From Candidatus Caldilinea saccharophila (GTDB lineage: Bacteria; Chloroflexota; Anaerolineae; Caldilineales; Caldilineaceae): a stretch of DNA of 64,000 nucleotides. A model generated the notes under the pieces. The model searched no databases. It was not told where the DNA came from and worked only from the letters and a program-made list of their open reading frames with translations. A program made the position numbers and the translations under genes. This document shows positions 1 through 10,393 of this stretch, piece after piece. The DNA lies in NCBI GenBank assembly GCA_016710365.1, contig JADJVW010000023.1, positions 62,001 to 126,000 of the forward strand. The letters are read 5' to 3'. Within the stretch, counting starts at the first letter, position 1. The number at the start of each line of letters is the position of its first letter.

Positions 1-777
1 GATGCCGGCGTGGTTGTGGTGGCCTATGACCGCCTGATCAAGACGCCCAAGATCGCCGGGTATATCTCCTTCAACAACGTCGAAGTTGGCCGCCAACAGG
101 CTGATGGCGTGATGAAGGCGCTGGGCATTGCGGATTGGGACGTGGCCGCCAATGGGCCGGCGCGCGTCGTCAAGCTGGGCGGCAGCCCGACCGACAACAA
201 TGCCATCCTCTTCCGCCAGGGTCAGGACGAGATCGTCGATCCGCTGGTTGAGGCAGGTACGGTCGAGATCGTAGCCGACCAGTGGGTCGAAAACTGGGAT
301 CCGGCCAATGCGCTCAAGTTGATGGAGAACATTCTGACCGGCGCCAACAACGACGTCGATGCCGTGGTGGCCTCCAATGACGGCACCGCGCTGGGTGCAC
401 TCCAGGCGCTCAACGCGCAGGGTCTGGCTGGCGTCGTGCCGATCTCAGGCCAGGACGCCACCGCTGACGGCTGCAACAGCATCGTCAAGGGCGAGTTGAC
501 TGTGTCGATCCTCAAGGACATCCGCAACCTGGCCCCCATTGCCGTCGACATGGTCGATGCGCTGCTCAAGGGCGAGGCCGTGGAAGGCTTGCAGGAATAC
601 ACGCTGGCCGAGCTGACGACCGACGAGGCGCTGCAGGGCAACGTGCAGGCGCTCTTCCTGCCGGTCGAGCAGGTCAATGCGGACAACGCGTTCGATCTGT
701 GCGTCGCCAACGGCTTCCAGTCGTACGATGACGTGTTCCGTGATATTCCAGAAGATCAGCGCCCGGCGCGGCCCTGA
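1..777 (+). CDS. xylF: Xylose-type ABC transporter substrate-binding protein (5' end outside window)
   Basis: The reading frame is open from base 1, so the start and signal peptide lie outside the window; 258 codons including the stop remain. It is a periplasmic-binding protein of the sugar (RbsB/XylF) class. Visible XylF-like signatures are VAYDRLI, GGSPTDNNA followed by LFRQGQ, ADQWVENW, VVASNDGTALGALQAL and ISGQDA, which line the sugar cleft in the family. The cell role is capture of a pentose, most likely xylose, outside the membrane and delivery to the XylGH pore encoded just downstream. Family is sure; exact sugar is inferred. Confidence 0.93.
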   Translation, partial: DAGVVVVAYDRLIKTPKIAGYISFNNVEVGRQQADGVMKALGIADWDVAANGPARVVKLGGSPTDNNAILFRQGQDEIVDPLVEAGTVEIVADQWVENWDPANALKLMENILTGANNDVDAVVASNDGTALGALQALNAQGLAGVVPISGQDATADGCNSIVKGELTVSILKDIRNLAPIAVDMVDALLKGEAVEGLQEYTLAELTTDEALQGNVQALFLPVEQVNADNAFDLCVANGFQSYDDVFRDIPEDQRPARP

Positions 778-797
778 TCTCAGTCAGTAAGTCTTGT

Positions 798-833
798 GGC
801 CCGACATCCTGTAGCGTACAGGGATGTCGGGCC
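798..833 (+). terminator. Hairpin between xylF and xylG
   Basis: A GC-rich stem of about 16 bp (GGCCCGACATCC... pairing with ...GGATGTCGGGCC, one bulged base, 3-4 nt loop) follows the xylF stop. There is no long T run. Such hairpins between binding-protein and ATPase genes often stabilise the upstream mRNA or partly attenuate transcription, giving excess binding protein. The structure is seen; the role is inferred. Confidence 0.6.
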
Positions 834-923
834 TGTCTAAAGTTGACGACTCCGAAAACTCACCTTTCGGAAGCCTGTCCCGCAGGCGAGCAGACCTGTC
901 TACCTGGTCTACAGGAGCACGTA

Positions 924-2468
924 GTGAGCGACGACATCATCCTTGATTTTCGTAACGTCACCAAACGCTTTCCAGGCGTCACCGCCCTGGACAATGTCTC
1001 GATGCAGATCCGGCGCGGCGAGATTCACGGGCTGTGCGGCGAAAACGGCGCCGGCAAATCGACCTTGATGAAAATTCTGTCGGGCGTTTACCCGTATGGA
1101 ACCTATGAAGGCAGCGTTATTTACGAAGGCAAAGAACTCAACCTGGGCGCGGGCGCGATTCGACAGGCGCGTGATGAAGGGATTGCCATCGTCTACCAAG
1201 AGCTGACGCTGGTGCCCAACATGACTGTGGGCGAGAACGTCTTTCTGGGCAAAGAACCGAGCGTTAATGGCTCCATCGACTGGAGTGAACTGTACGCCAA
1301 CACGCGTGACATTCTGGCGAAGTACCGGCTGGATGTGTCGCCGCAGGCTGTCGTCAAGCACCTGGGCGTCGGCAAGATGCAGATGGTGGAAATCGCCAAG
1401 GCGCTCTCCGAAAACGCTAAGATTCTGATTCTCGACGAGCCGACCAGCGCGCTCACCGAGAGCGAGATCGACAAGCTGATGGAGATTCTGGAGAATCTGC
1501 GCGGCCACGGCGTCACCTGCATTTACATTACGCACAAGCTGGAAGAATTTTTCCGCATCACGGACTCGGTCACGATTTTGCGCGATGGCAAGACGGTGAC
1601 GACGCAACCCACCCGGCAACTCACCCAGGAAAAGCTGGTCAGCTACATGGTTGGCCGCGAGATGAAGGAGCGTTTCCCGCGCGGCCACCGTCAGCCGCGT
1701 GAAGTCATCTTTGAGGTGGCCGACCTGCAAGCGGTGGATCCCAACGAAACCAGCCGCACTGTGCTGGACGGCGTCACGTTCAACCTGCGCCGCGGCGAGA
1801 TTCTGGGCATCGCCGGCCTGATGGGGTCGGGACGCACGGAGCTGGTCACCACGATCTTTGGCGAATATGGCAAGATCACGGGCGGCGTCATCAAGTTGGA
1901 AGGAGAGGAAGTGCACATCAGCGATGCACGCGACGCCATGCACAAGGGCATCAGCCTGGTGCCGGAAGATCGCAAAGGCCAGGGGTTGGTGCTGATGCAG
2001 TCGATCCTCAAAAATATTTCGCTGGCGAACCTGGACCAATTTTCCGCTTTTTTCCGCATTGACGCCGACGCCGAGATGGTGGCGGCGACGCAGCAAGCCA
2101 AAAGTCTGGGCGTCAAGGCGCCCAACCTCCAAGCCCAGGTCGATTCGCTTTCGGGTGGCAACCAACAAAAGGTTGTCATCGCTAAGTGGCTGTTGTCCAA
2201 TCCCAAAATTCTGATCATGGACGACCCCACGCGCGGCATCGATGTGGGCGCTAAATACGAGATCTACAAACTGATGAACGACCTCGCCGAGCGTGGCGTG
2301 GCGATCATCATGATCTCGAGCGAATTGGAAGAGGTGCTGGGCATGAGCGATCGCATTATGGTGATGCATGAAGGGCGTTCGACGCTCACGCTTGATATAG
2401 CGGAGGCCTCGCAAGAGCGCATCATGGCGTTAGCCACGGGGATTGCTGACGAAATTTTGCCTGTCTGA
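924..2468 (+). CDS. xylG: Sugar ABC transporter ATPase, tandem nucleotide-binding domains
   Basis: This 514-residue cytoplasmic ATPase has two ABC domains, as in XylG/RbsA/MglA. Domain 1 carries Walker A GENGAGKST, a KMQMVEIAKALS helix and Walker B ILILDEPTSAL. Domain 2 has the degenerate Walker A of the family (GLMGSGRTEL), a canonical signature LSGGNQQKV and Walker B ILIMDDPTRGIDVG. The GTG at 924 is chosen because AGGAG lies six bases upstream; the open frame continues upstream to 843 but without conservation. It couples ATP hydrolysis to sugar import with XylF and XylH, which flank it in the same orientation. Confidence 0.93.
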   Translation: MSDDIILDFRNVTKRFPGVTALDNVSMQIRRGEIHGLCGENGAGKSTLMKILSGVYPYGTYEGSVIYEGKELNLGAGAIRQARDEGIAIVYQELTLVPNMTVGENVFLGKEPSVNGSIDWSELYANTRDILAKYRLDVSPQAVVKHLGVGKMQMVEIAKALSENAKILILDEPTSALTESEIDKLMEILENLRGHGVTCIYITHKLEEFFRITDSVTILRDGKTVTTQPTRQLTQEKLVSYMVGREMKERFPRGHRQPREVIFEVADLQAVDPNETSRTVLDGVTFNLRRGEILGIAGLMGSGRTELVTTIFGEYGKITGGVIKLEGEEVHISDARDAMHKGISLVPEDRKGQGLVLMQSILKNISLANLDQFSAFFRIDADAEMVAATQQAKSLGVKAPNLQAQVDSLSGGNQQKVVIAKWLLSNPKILIMDDPTRGIDVGAKYEIYKLMNDLAERGVAIIMISSELEEVLGMSDRIMVMHEGRSTLTLDIAEASQERIMALATGIADEILPV

Positions 2469-2491
2469 GAAGAAATCGAGGAGTAATTTGT

Positions 2492-3703
2492 ATGGCTGTA
2501 TCCACCAATGTCAATGCGCCCAAACCGACGACGGGGATCGGCGCTGAACTGGGCAGACGCTTTCGCAGCAATATTCAAACCTATACGATCATCCTGGCGC
2601 TTGTGGCGATCTGGGCGCTGTTTGCCGTCCTGACCAATGGTTCCTTCCTGACGGCGCAAAACGTGTCGAATCTGTTCCGCCAGATGACGGTGACTTCGTT
2701 TTTGGCGATCGGCATGGTCTTTGTGATCGTTACCGGCAACATCGATCTCTCGGTCGGCAAGCTGGCCGGCTTTGTGTCGGTGGTAGCGGCCTATTTCCAG
2801 GCCAACGTCTGGTATCAGATGATGCCAAACCAGCCGCTGATTGCCGCCATCTTGTCGATTCTGATCGGCGTCGGCGTCGGCGTGCTCTTTGGCGTGTTGC
2901 AGGGCTATATCATCGCCTACCTGAACGTGCCCGCTTTTATCGTCACGCTGGGCGGCATGTTCATCCTCAACGGCCTGATCTTGCTGGTGACGCAGGGTAA
3001 GACGATCCCGGCCAATCAGCCCTACTTTTCGGAGATTGCGCAAGGCTATTTGCCGCCGCTGGCTGGCTGGGTGATCGCCGCCATCGTCGTCGTCTTCCTG
3101 TTCTGGAACATGTTTCGCAGCCGGCAAAGTCGCGCACGCCACGGGTTTGAGCTGCCCAATCTCGGGCTGGAGATGGCGGCGACCATCTTTTTCTCGTTGC
3201 TGGTCATCGGTTATGTGTACTGGGTCAACCAGTATCGCGGCGTCCAGACGCCTGTCTTGCTGCTGGCGATCACCGCGCTGATCATGGCCTACGTGTCGAA
3301 CAACACACGCTTTGGACGCTATGCCTATGCCATCGGCGGCAACCGCGAAGCCTCCCGCCTATCCGGCATCAACATCCGTCGCAGCGTTTTCTTGATCTTT
3401 GTGCTGATGGGTCTGCTGTCGGGCGTCGCCGGCATCGTGCTGGCCTCATATGTGGGCTACGGCACGACAGCCGCGGGACAGGGCTACGAGCTTGACGCCA
3501 TTGCCAGCGCCATCCTCGGTGGCACCTCGACGCTTGGCGGCGTCGGCACTGTCTTCGGCGCCCTGATCGGCTCATTGATCATGTCGAGCCTGACCACCGG
3601 TCTGCAGATGCTCAACGTGGCGCCGGCGTGGCAGTATCTGGTCAAAGGCGGCGTGCTCGTCCTTGCCGTCTACGCTGACGTCTACTTCAAGAAGAATCGG
3701 TGA
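2492..3703 (+). CDS. xylH: Sugar ABC transporter permease
   Basis: This 403-residue inner-membrane permease of the BPD_transp_2 family has about ten hydrophobic segments. Diagnostic stretches are GMVFVIVTGNIDLSVG, VPAFIVTLGGMF, the long XylH-type central loop, and GGNREASRLSGINI followed by LDAIASAILGGTSTLGG near the end. It starts at ATG 2492 behind a GAGGAG site, 23 bases after xylG. It forms the channel of the pentose importer; the length matches XylH rather than the shorter RbsC. Confidence 0.93.
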   Translation: MAVSTNVNAPKPTTGIGAELGRRFRSNIQTYTIILALVAIWALFAVLTNGSFLTAQNVSNLFRQMTVTSFLAIGMVFVIVTGNIDLSVGKLAGFVSVVAAYFQANVWYQMMPNQPLIAAILSILIGVGVGVLFGVLQGYIIAYLNVPAFIVTLGGMFILNGLILLVTQGKTIPANQPYFSEIAQGYLPPLAGWVIAAIVVVFLFWNMFRSRQSRARHGFELPNLGLEMAATIFFSLLVIGYVYWVNQYRGVQTPVLLLAITALIMAYVSNNTRFGRYAYAIGGNREASRLSGINIRRSVFLIFVLMGLLSGVAGIVLASYVGYGTTAAGQGYELDAIASAILGGTSTLGGVGTVFGALIGSLIMSSLTTGLQMLNVAPAWQYLVKGGVLVLAVYADVYFKKNR

Positions 3704-3705
3704 AA

Positions 3706-3792
3706 TGCGTAACGAGTAATGCGTAAGGAGTAATGCGTAACGAGTCAGTCGCCGCACATCACGGATCACGCATTACGGATCACGCATCACGC
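3706..3792. repeat. Heptamer array, ATGCGTAA / TTACGCAT family
   Basis: Successive seven-base units resembling GAGTAAT-GCGTAAC appear first in one orientation and then, after about 25 bases, in the opposite orientation (ATCACGCATTACGGATCACG). The array can fold back on itself and sits between the convergent xylH and lipid-kinase genes; the kinase stop codon lies inside it. The same family recurs at 30290-30376, 50500-50550 and 54487-54515. Confidence 0.75.
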
Positions 3793-4761
3793 CTCGCTCC
3801 AACGCCACGCCGGGTCGCTCGAACAGATCGGTCGGCGCACCCTGCGGCGACAAGATACGTAGAGCGCCTGGCTCGACCGTGCAGGTGATCGGTGTGGCGC
3901 GGTTGAGTTCGCCGTCCAGATGGAAAGATTGCGGCCGCTCCGTCTCGATGATGACGTGACGACCCGATAAGCGGGTGATGCCCGCGCGTGCCGTATGACA
4001 GCCGGCCATAATGCACGCACTGTGCATCAGCATGTGGGGCGAAAATCGGCCGCGCAGAATCCATGTATCGAATTTGCCGTCGTCAAAGACATTGTGTGGG
4101 CTGAGGTTGAACAGGCCGCCCGCGTACAGCCGTGTATTGCAGACGATCACAGCCAGCATATCGCCTTCTACGCTTTCGTTGTCCACGCTGACGCGCGTTT
4201 CGCTGCCTTGATAGAGCAAAAAGGGCAGCGTGGCTTTGGCGACATAGCCTGCCATGCCGAAACGTTTGAACAACCGCGAACGCGGCTCGACGCTCTCTAC
4301 GATCCGGCTGTCGACGCCAACTGCGCCCACAGCAAGAACGACCTGCCGTTGCTGCACCCGCCCATATCCATCGCCTGAACCACGCCGGCAGCCAGGCGTT
4401 CTGAAGCGTCCAAAAGCCAGTGGGGGTTGCCGCTGTCGGGCGTCGGCAGCCCCAGGTCGCGTGCGAGGCAGTTGGTTGTGCCGGCCGGCAAAGGCGCTAA
4501 CGTCGTCTGCGAGCCAAGCAAGCCATTCGCCACTTCGTGGATCGTGCCATCACCCCCGGCCGCCAGCACGAGATGATGGTGCGCGCGCACCGCAGCGGCA
4601 GCCAGTTCAGTGGCGTGTGCAGGGTACTCGGTCTGGCGTAAGGTCACGTCCCAACCGCGGGCGCGCCAGAAATTCCTAGTATCCTCAATATGTTCCTGCC
4701 AGTCATCAAATCCGGCATGAGGATTGTAAATAAGTGTGGCTTTCAAGGCAATGGGGATCAC
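3773..4761 (-). CDS. Diacylglycerol/lipid kinase family protein (YegS/LCB5 type), one-base slip
   Basis: The N-terminal part (4761 down to about 4330) holds the glycine-rich nucleotide loop AAGGDGTIHEVANGL and PAGTTNCLARDL, the hallmarks of the diacylglycerol kinase catalytic domain. The C-terminal beta-sandwich part (about 4350 down to 3773) is in another frame: VGVDSRIVESVE, the FHLDGE motif and the SVEP-type terminal strand. Joining them needs one base, giving about 329 residues, normal for the family. It phosphorylates a lipid such as diacylglycerol or a sphingoid-like base at the membrane face. The substrate cannot be told. The slip near 4330 looks like an assembly error. The stop codon lies in the repeat array. 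Confidence 0.85.
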
Positions 4762-5070
4762 TTGACCGTCTCCATCTAAAACTTTGTTGCTCGATGTTTA
4801 CGGTATCACTGTAGCCGATCCACTGCGCGTAGCTCTGATTCCCATGCAAACAAACATACAATTTTTGCGTTGTTTTTATCTTTTGCGTGCGCGCGATAGG
4901 GCGCGCCCTTCTCGACATTTCTGAAGCAATAGAAGTGATCGTCCTGTCATTTTACGGATAAGTGTCACTTGAACACCTAGCGAAAACACGTTATAGTTAG
5001 TGCAGTCGATCCACTCACAACTGTGTCGAGTGGAACAAAAATTCAAAATTATATAAAGGACACGAGAACT
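4762..5070. other. Divergent intergenic region between lipid kinase and PEP carboxykinase
   Basis: This stretch of 309 bases has lower GC than its surroundings and no credible reading frame. It separates two divergent genes and contains a good sigma-70-type promoter for the PEP carboxykinase gene (listed separately). Nothing else convincing is visible. Confidence 0.6.
4969..4997 (+). promoter_or_regulatory. Sigma-70-type promoter for pckG
   Basis: TTGAAC at 4969-4974 and TATAGT at 4992-4997 are separated by 17 bases, 74 bases before the pckG start. Both hexamers match the housekeeping consensus at five and five of six positions. Confidence 0.65.
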
Positions 5071-6937
<1,867 letters not shown>

Positions 6938-7030
6938 TGCGAAATTTCGCTTGACGTATCAACGCTGAGAGGATGCGATGGCTAATCCAGGCCAACTCAC
7001 TATTTTTCGCACTGTCGGCTAGATGAAGGA

Positions 7031-7094
7031 AACTCCACCGATTTGGCTAAAGACAGGAAGCTCGCTTCTCGTTTTGGCCCGAATCGGTGGAGTT
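7031..7094. repeat. Inverted repeat with internal hairpin downstream of pckG
   Basis: AACTCCACCGATT (7031-7043) is repeated exactly as its complement AATCGGTGGAGTT (7082-7094). The 38-base interior has a smaller stem GAAGC/GCTTC. It lies between pckG and the acyltransferase, so it could be a terminator without a T run or a protected RNA structure. Confidence 0.6.
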
Positions 7095-7163
7095 CTGTCG
7101 TTACCGTCCTGCGCTGGAGCTCGATCAAACAAGATACATTACGAAGGAAGCGACATTCCATCC

Positions 7164-7772
7164 ATGACCGCACAAACGATTTCACTCCGGCGCACGCCGA
7201 TGCAGACGCTCTGGTATTGGCTCTTTCGGCTCCTTGGGTGGAAGGGCGAGTATCGCCATCCGGACACGGAGAAGTTTATTATCATTGTGGCGCCGCATAC
7301 GTCGAACTTCGATTTCTTCATCGGCTTTATCTTCAGCCGCGCCTATGCGATACCCTTTCCCAATTTTCTGGCGAAGGACTCTGCGTTTCGCGGCTTGATC
7401 GGCAAGCTTGGGCGCCGCGTGGGCGGCATTCCGGTCAACCGCAGCGAACGCACCAACTTCGTCGACCAGGTGGCGGCCGAGTTTCACAAGCGCGAGCGCA
7501 TGATCCTGGCCGTCACGCCGGAAGGGACGCGCAGCTACACCGAATATTGGAAAACAGGGTTTTATCACATGGCGCAAAGAGCGAACGTGCCCGTGATCCT
7601 GGCCTCTATTGACTATGCACGTAAATTTATCTCCTGCGGAGATGTGGCGGAGATTACCGGCGACATGGACGCCGACATCGCCAGGATTCGCGCCTATTAC
7701 GCCGACGTCACGCCGCGCCACCCAGAGCGGCACGGGGAAATTCGCTTCCGCCCAGAGTCTGGTGAAAAATAG
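7164..7772 (+). CDS. 1-acyl-sn-glycerol-3-phosphate acyltransferase family protein (PlsC-like)
   Basis: About 202 residues. The acyltransferase block I is the H-x4-D motif in APHTSNFDFF, block II is GGIPVNRS and block III is PEGTRS, as in PlsC-type enzymes that transfer acyl groups to glycerol-phosphate or other acceptors at the membrane. The conserved order and spacing are intact. The start is uncertain: ATG 7164 has GGAAG 13 bases upstream, while the frame is open back to 7023 without family resemblance. This compact form without a clear N-terminal membrane anchor is common in Chloroflexi and Actinobacteria, and its acceptor is unknown. Confidence 0.82.
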   Translation: MTAQTISLRRTPMQTLWYWLFRLLGWKGEYRHPDTEKFIIIVAPHTSNFDFFIGFIFSRAYAIPFPNFLAKDSAFRGLIGKLGRRVGGIPVNRSERTNFVDQVAAEFHKRERMILAVTPEGTRSYTEYWKTGFYHMAQRANVPVILASIDYARKFISCGDVAEITGDMDADIARIRAYYADVTPRHPERHGEIRFRPESGEK

Positions 7773-7809
7773 AGAGCGTGAGTAAAGAGCGTGAGTAAAG
7801 GGTACAATC

Positions 7810-7901
7810 GGCCACGGATTAGGCGGATTTTTACGGATAAAAGCCAAATAGGTTTTGAATGAAATCCGTGAGCATCTGTCTAATCCGCCCAATCCGTGGC
7901 C
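7810..7901. repeat. Long imperfect inverted repeat (CACGGATT family)
   Basis: GGCCACGGATTAGGCGGATT (from 7810) and its complement, ending at 7901, flank a roughly 40-base centre. The units (CGGATTA-GGCGGAT) again follow a 7-base rhythm. It lies downstream of the acyltransferase gene. Confidence 0.7.
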
Positions 7902-7967
7902 TATCTTTGCACTGGCCTGCATCTTCATGGTCGTGGATACGCTAGGCAGCCTAGTGCAGAATCAGGT

Positions 7968-8033
7968 AACGTCCCCGGCACGCAGCACCGCACATCTGGC
8001 CAGTGAATTCATCTGCTGCGTGCCGGGGACGTT
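7968..8033. terminator. 20-bp perfect inverted repeat after the phosphotransferase gene
   Basis: Left arm 7968-7987 begins AACGTCCCCGGCACG and is matched perfectly by 8014-8033, with a 26-base loop. It begins 13 bases beyond the stop of the minus-strand gene, a natural place for a bidirectional terminator, but no T run follows. Confidence 0.55.
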
Positions 8034-8046
8034 GTCTGTGGAAACA

Positions 8047-9126
8047 CTAAGCGGCGCCGAGCGCGTCGATGCGATCCTGCTCCAGCGCGGCGACGCCCAA
8101 CCGTCCGCACGCGTTGACGACCTCGTCCAGCCCGGCGAAGCGCGCATCCTGCGTGTGCCCGCGCCGATAGCGTGCGTAGATCTGCTGGACGATGACCGCA
8201 ATCTTGAAAAGCCCATAGAGGTAGTAGAAGAGGGGATTGTCCACCTGCCGGCCGCTGGCCGCGGTGTAACGCGCCACCACCTCGCGGCGGCTGAGGTTGC
8301 CGGAGCTGGCGGTCAACCCCAACATTGCCTGCAACGCGGGCGGGTCGCCCGGCTCGATCCAGTAGCCTAACGTCGTGCCCAAATCCATCAACGGGTCGCC
8401 AATCGTGCACATCTCCCAGTCGAGCACGGCGATAATTTCACCCAGGTCGTGCGGATTCAGCATCAGGTTGTCAAACTTGTAGTCATTGTGGATCAGCGCG
8501 GCGCCGCTTGAGGTCGGTTGATGCGTCGCCAGCCATTGGGCAAGCGCTTCGAGCGGCGCCAGGTCGTCGGTCTGCGCCGCGCGATAGCGGTTAGTCCACC
8601 CTTCGACCTGGCGGGCCACATAGCCTGCCGGCCGGCCCAGCTCGCCCAACCCGGCCGCGGCATAGTCCAGCGCATGAAGCTCGGCAAGGGTGTCGATGGC
8701 GGCGACGGCGATCCGCCGCATTTCCTCTGGCGTCAGGCCGAGTGACGCAGCCGCGCTCCCGCGCAGGATCACGCCGTGGAGTCGCTCCATCACATAAAAC
8801 GGCGCGCCGATCACAGATGCGTCGTCACAATAAAGCAGCGGGCGCGGCGCCTTGGCGTAGAGAGTGCGCAGCCCGTGTAGCACGCGATATTCGCGCCCCA
8901 TGTCGTGCGCCGACTGGATGGCAGCGCCAAAGGGCGGCCGGCGCAGCACCAACTCCTGATCGCCCAGCCGCAACAGATAGGTGAGATTCGAGAAGCCTCT
9001 GGGGAATTGCTCAATGCTCAACGCACCGTTGGCGTTCGGCAGGTGTTTAGATAAATAGCGCGCCAAGGCGGCGACATCCAACGTTTCTCCAGGCCGGATC
9101 GGTTGTGCTTGATCGAGAATGTTCAT
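8047..9126 (-). CDS. Phosphotransferase family protein (APH/ACAD10 kinase fold)
   Basis: About 359 residues of the aminoglycoside-phosphotransferase fold. The nucleotide-binding strand is VLRRPPFG, the catalytic loop is LIHNDYKFDNLML and the metal-binding DWE motif is VLDWEMCTIGDPLMDLG. These are the features of the ACAD10/11-type kinases that phosphorylate 4-hydroxyacyl-CoA in animals, and in bacteria often sit near fatty-acid genes. Here it is divergent from a KAS III-like gene, which fits an acyl substrate but does not prove it. ATG 9126 is preferred over the upstream TTG. Confidence 0.8.
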   Translation of the reverse strand: MNILDQAQPIRPGETLDVAALARYLSKHLPNANGALSIEQFPRGFSNLTYLLRLGDQELVLRRPPFGAAIQSAHDMGREYRVLHGLRTLYAKAPRPLLYCDDASVIGAPFYVMERLHGVILRGSAAASLGLTPEEMRRIAVAAIDTLAELHALDYAAAGLGELGRPAGYVARQVEGWTNRYRAAQTDDLAPLEALAQWLATHQPTSSGAALIHNDYKFDNLMLNPHDLGEIIAVLDWEMCTIGDPLMDLGTTLGYWIEPGDPPALQAMLGLTASSGNLSRREVVARYTAASGRQVDNPLFYYLYGLFKIAVIVQQIYARYRRGHTQDARFAGLDEVVNACGRLGVAALEQDRIDALGAA

Positions 9127-9321
9127 CAACAATTATCCCAAAAGATGGGGAAAACACGATTGTGTAGTATGGTAACGGAAATCAGCATTCAGGCACAACA
9201 TTGCCCACCGCAGGACAAGCTATTTGCGTTTCCTCAGGTGACTGCCCTAGACAATTGATCATTATTTCTGGACGCACCCTTGTAAGCGATATCCAAAACT
9301 GCAAAAGCAGCAGGGAGAGTC

Positions 9322-10320
9322 ATGCCCAAACTTTATGGCGAAATCACCGGCTGGGGCGCCTATGTGCCACCTCGGATCGTCACCAACCACGAATTGGAAG
9401 CTACGCTCGACACCACCAGCGAATGGATCGTGCAGCGCACGGGGATCCACCAACGCCATATCGCCGACGCCAGTGAAACCACCTCCACCATGGCCGTCAA
9501 GGCCAGTTGGTCGGCGCTTGCCCAGGCGAACTTGCCTTCCACCGCCCTCGACCTCATTCTGATCGCGACCTCTTCGCCCGACTATTTTACACCGCCGGTG
9601 TCGAGCATGGTGCAAGCGGCGTTGAACGCGCATAATACGCCCGCGATGACGATCGTCACCGGCTGCACCGGCTTTGTCTATGCGCTGGTGACCGCCCATC
9701 AATTTATCGAGACCGGCGCCTATCGCAATATTCTCGTGGTAGGCGTCGAGTTATTGAGCCGCTTTGTCGATTGGGAGGATCGCTCGACCAGCGTCCTCTT
9801 TGGCGATGCGGGGGGTGCGGTCGTGATGCAGGCCACCGAGAAGCCGTGTGGACTGCAAGGCTATGCGCTTGGTTCGGATGGCAACGGCTTCCAGCATATC
9901 ATCATGCCGTCGGGTGGGTCGGCGCGCCCCTTTGGCGCAGACGTGCTGCACGAAGGCAGCCATCACCTCCAAATGAACGGTCGCGAGGTTTTCAAGTTTG
10001 CCACGCGTATCTTTGGCCCCGCCAGCGACCAGGCGCTAAAGATGGCCGGCAAGACGATAGCAGACGTGGACTGGATCATTCCGCATCAGGCCAATCTGCG
10101 CATCATCCAGGCTGCGGCCAGGGACATGGAGATACCGCTCGATCGCTTCATCGTCAACATCGACCGCTATGCCAATACCTCAGCCGCGTCGATCCCACTG
10201 GCGTTGGCGGAAAACCTCGATTGTGGACGCATCAAGCCCACCGACACCTTGCTGCTGGTCTCCTTTGGCGCCGGCATGACCTGGTCGGCGGCAGTGGTGC
10301 AGATGCAACCGGGGAAATAG
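9322..10320 (+). CDS. 3-oxoacyl-ACP synthase III family protein (KAS III-like)
   Basis: 332 residues of the thiolase fold with the complete Cys-His-Asn triad of KAS III: Cys115 in VTGCTGFVY, His255 in IIPHQANLR and Asn285 in RYANTSAAS. The N-terminal GAYVPPRIVTN and SEWIVQRTGI are typical. It would condense an acyl-CoA primer with malonyl-ACP, either to start fatty-acid synthesis or in a secondary pathway. FabH starts with a very similar sequence, but no other fab genes are adjacent, so the symbol is withheld. GGGAG precedes ATG 9322. Confidence 0.87.
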   Translation: MPKLYGEITGWGAYVPPRIVTNHELEATLDTTSEWIVQRTGIHQRHIADASETTSTMAVKASWSALAQANLPSTALDLILIATSSPDYFTPPVSSMVQAALNAHNTPAMTIVTGCTGFVYALVTAHQFIETGAYRNILVVGVELLSRFVDWEDRSTSVLFGDAGGAVVMQATEKPCGLQGYALGSDGNGFQHIIMPSGGSARPFGADVLHEGSHHLQMNGREVFKFATRIFGPASDQALKMAGKTIADVDWIIPHQANLRIIQAAARDMEIPLDRFIVNIDRYANTSAASIPLALAENLDCGRIKPTDTLLLVSFGAGMTWSAAVVQMQPGK

Positions 10321-10393
10321 TGCGATTGGCTACGGCTATTGCTTGATTGTCTGGCAACTTGCTTGCCCGTTCTACCAAAGTAGGAAATGATTT

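Noticed and set aside
2264..3142. Long open frames antisense to xylG, xylH, pckG, the exporter and the binding-protein genes
   Set aside because: They are composition shadows of high-GC coding sequence, have no ribosome sites and no family resemblance.
7855..8040. Small gene after the acyltransferase
   Set aside because: The open frame is made of two inverted repeats (7810-7901 and 7968-8033) and has no ribosome site.
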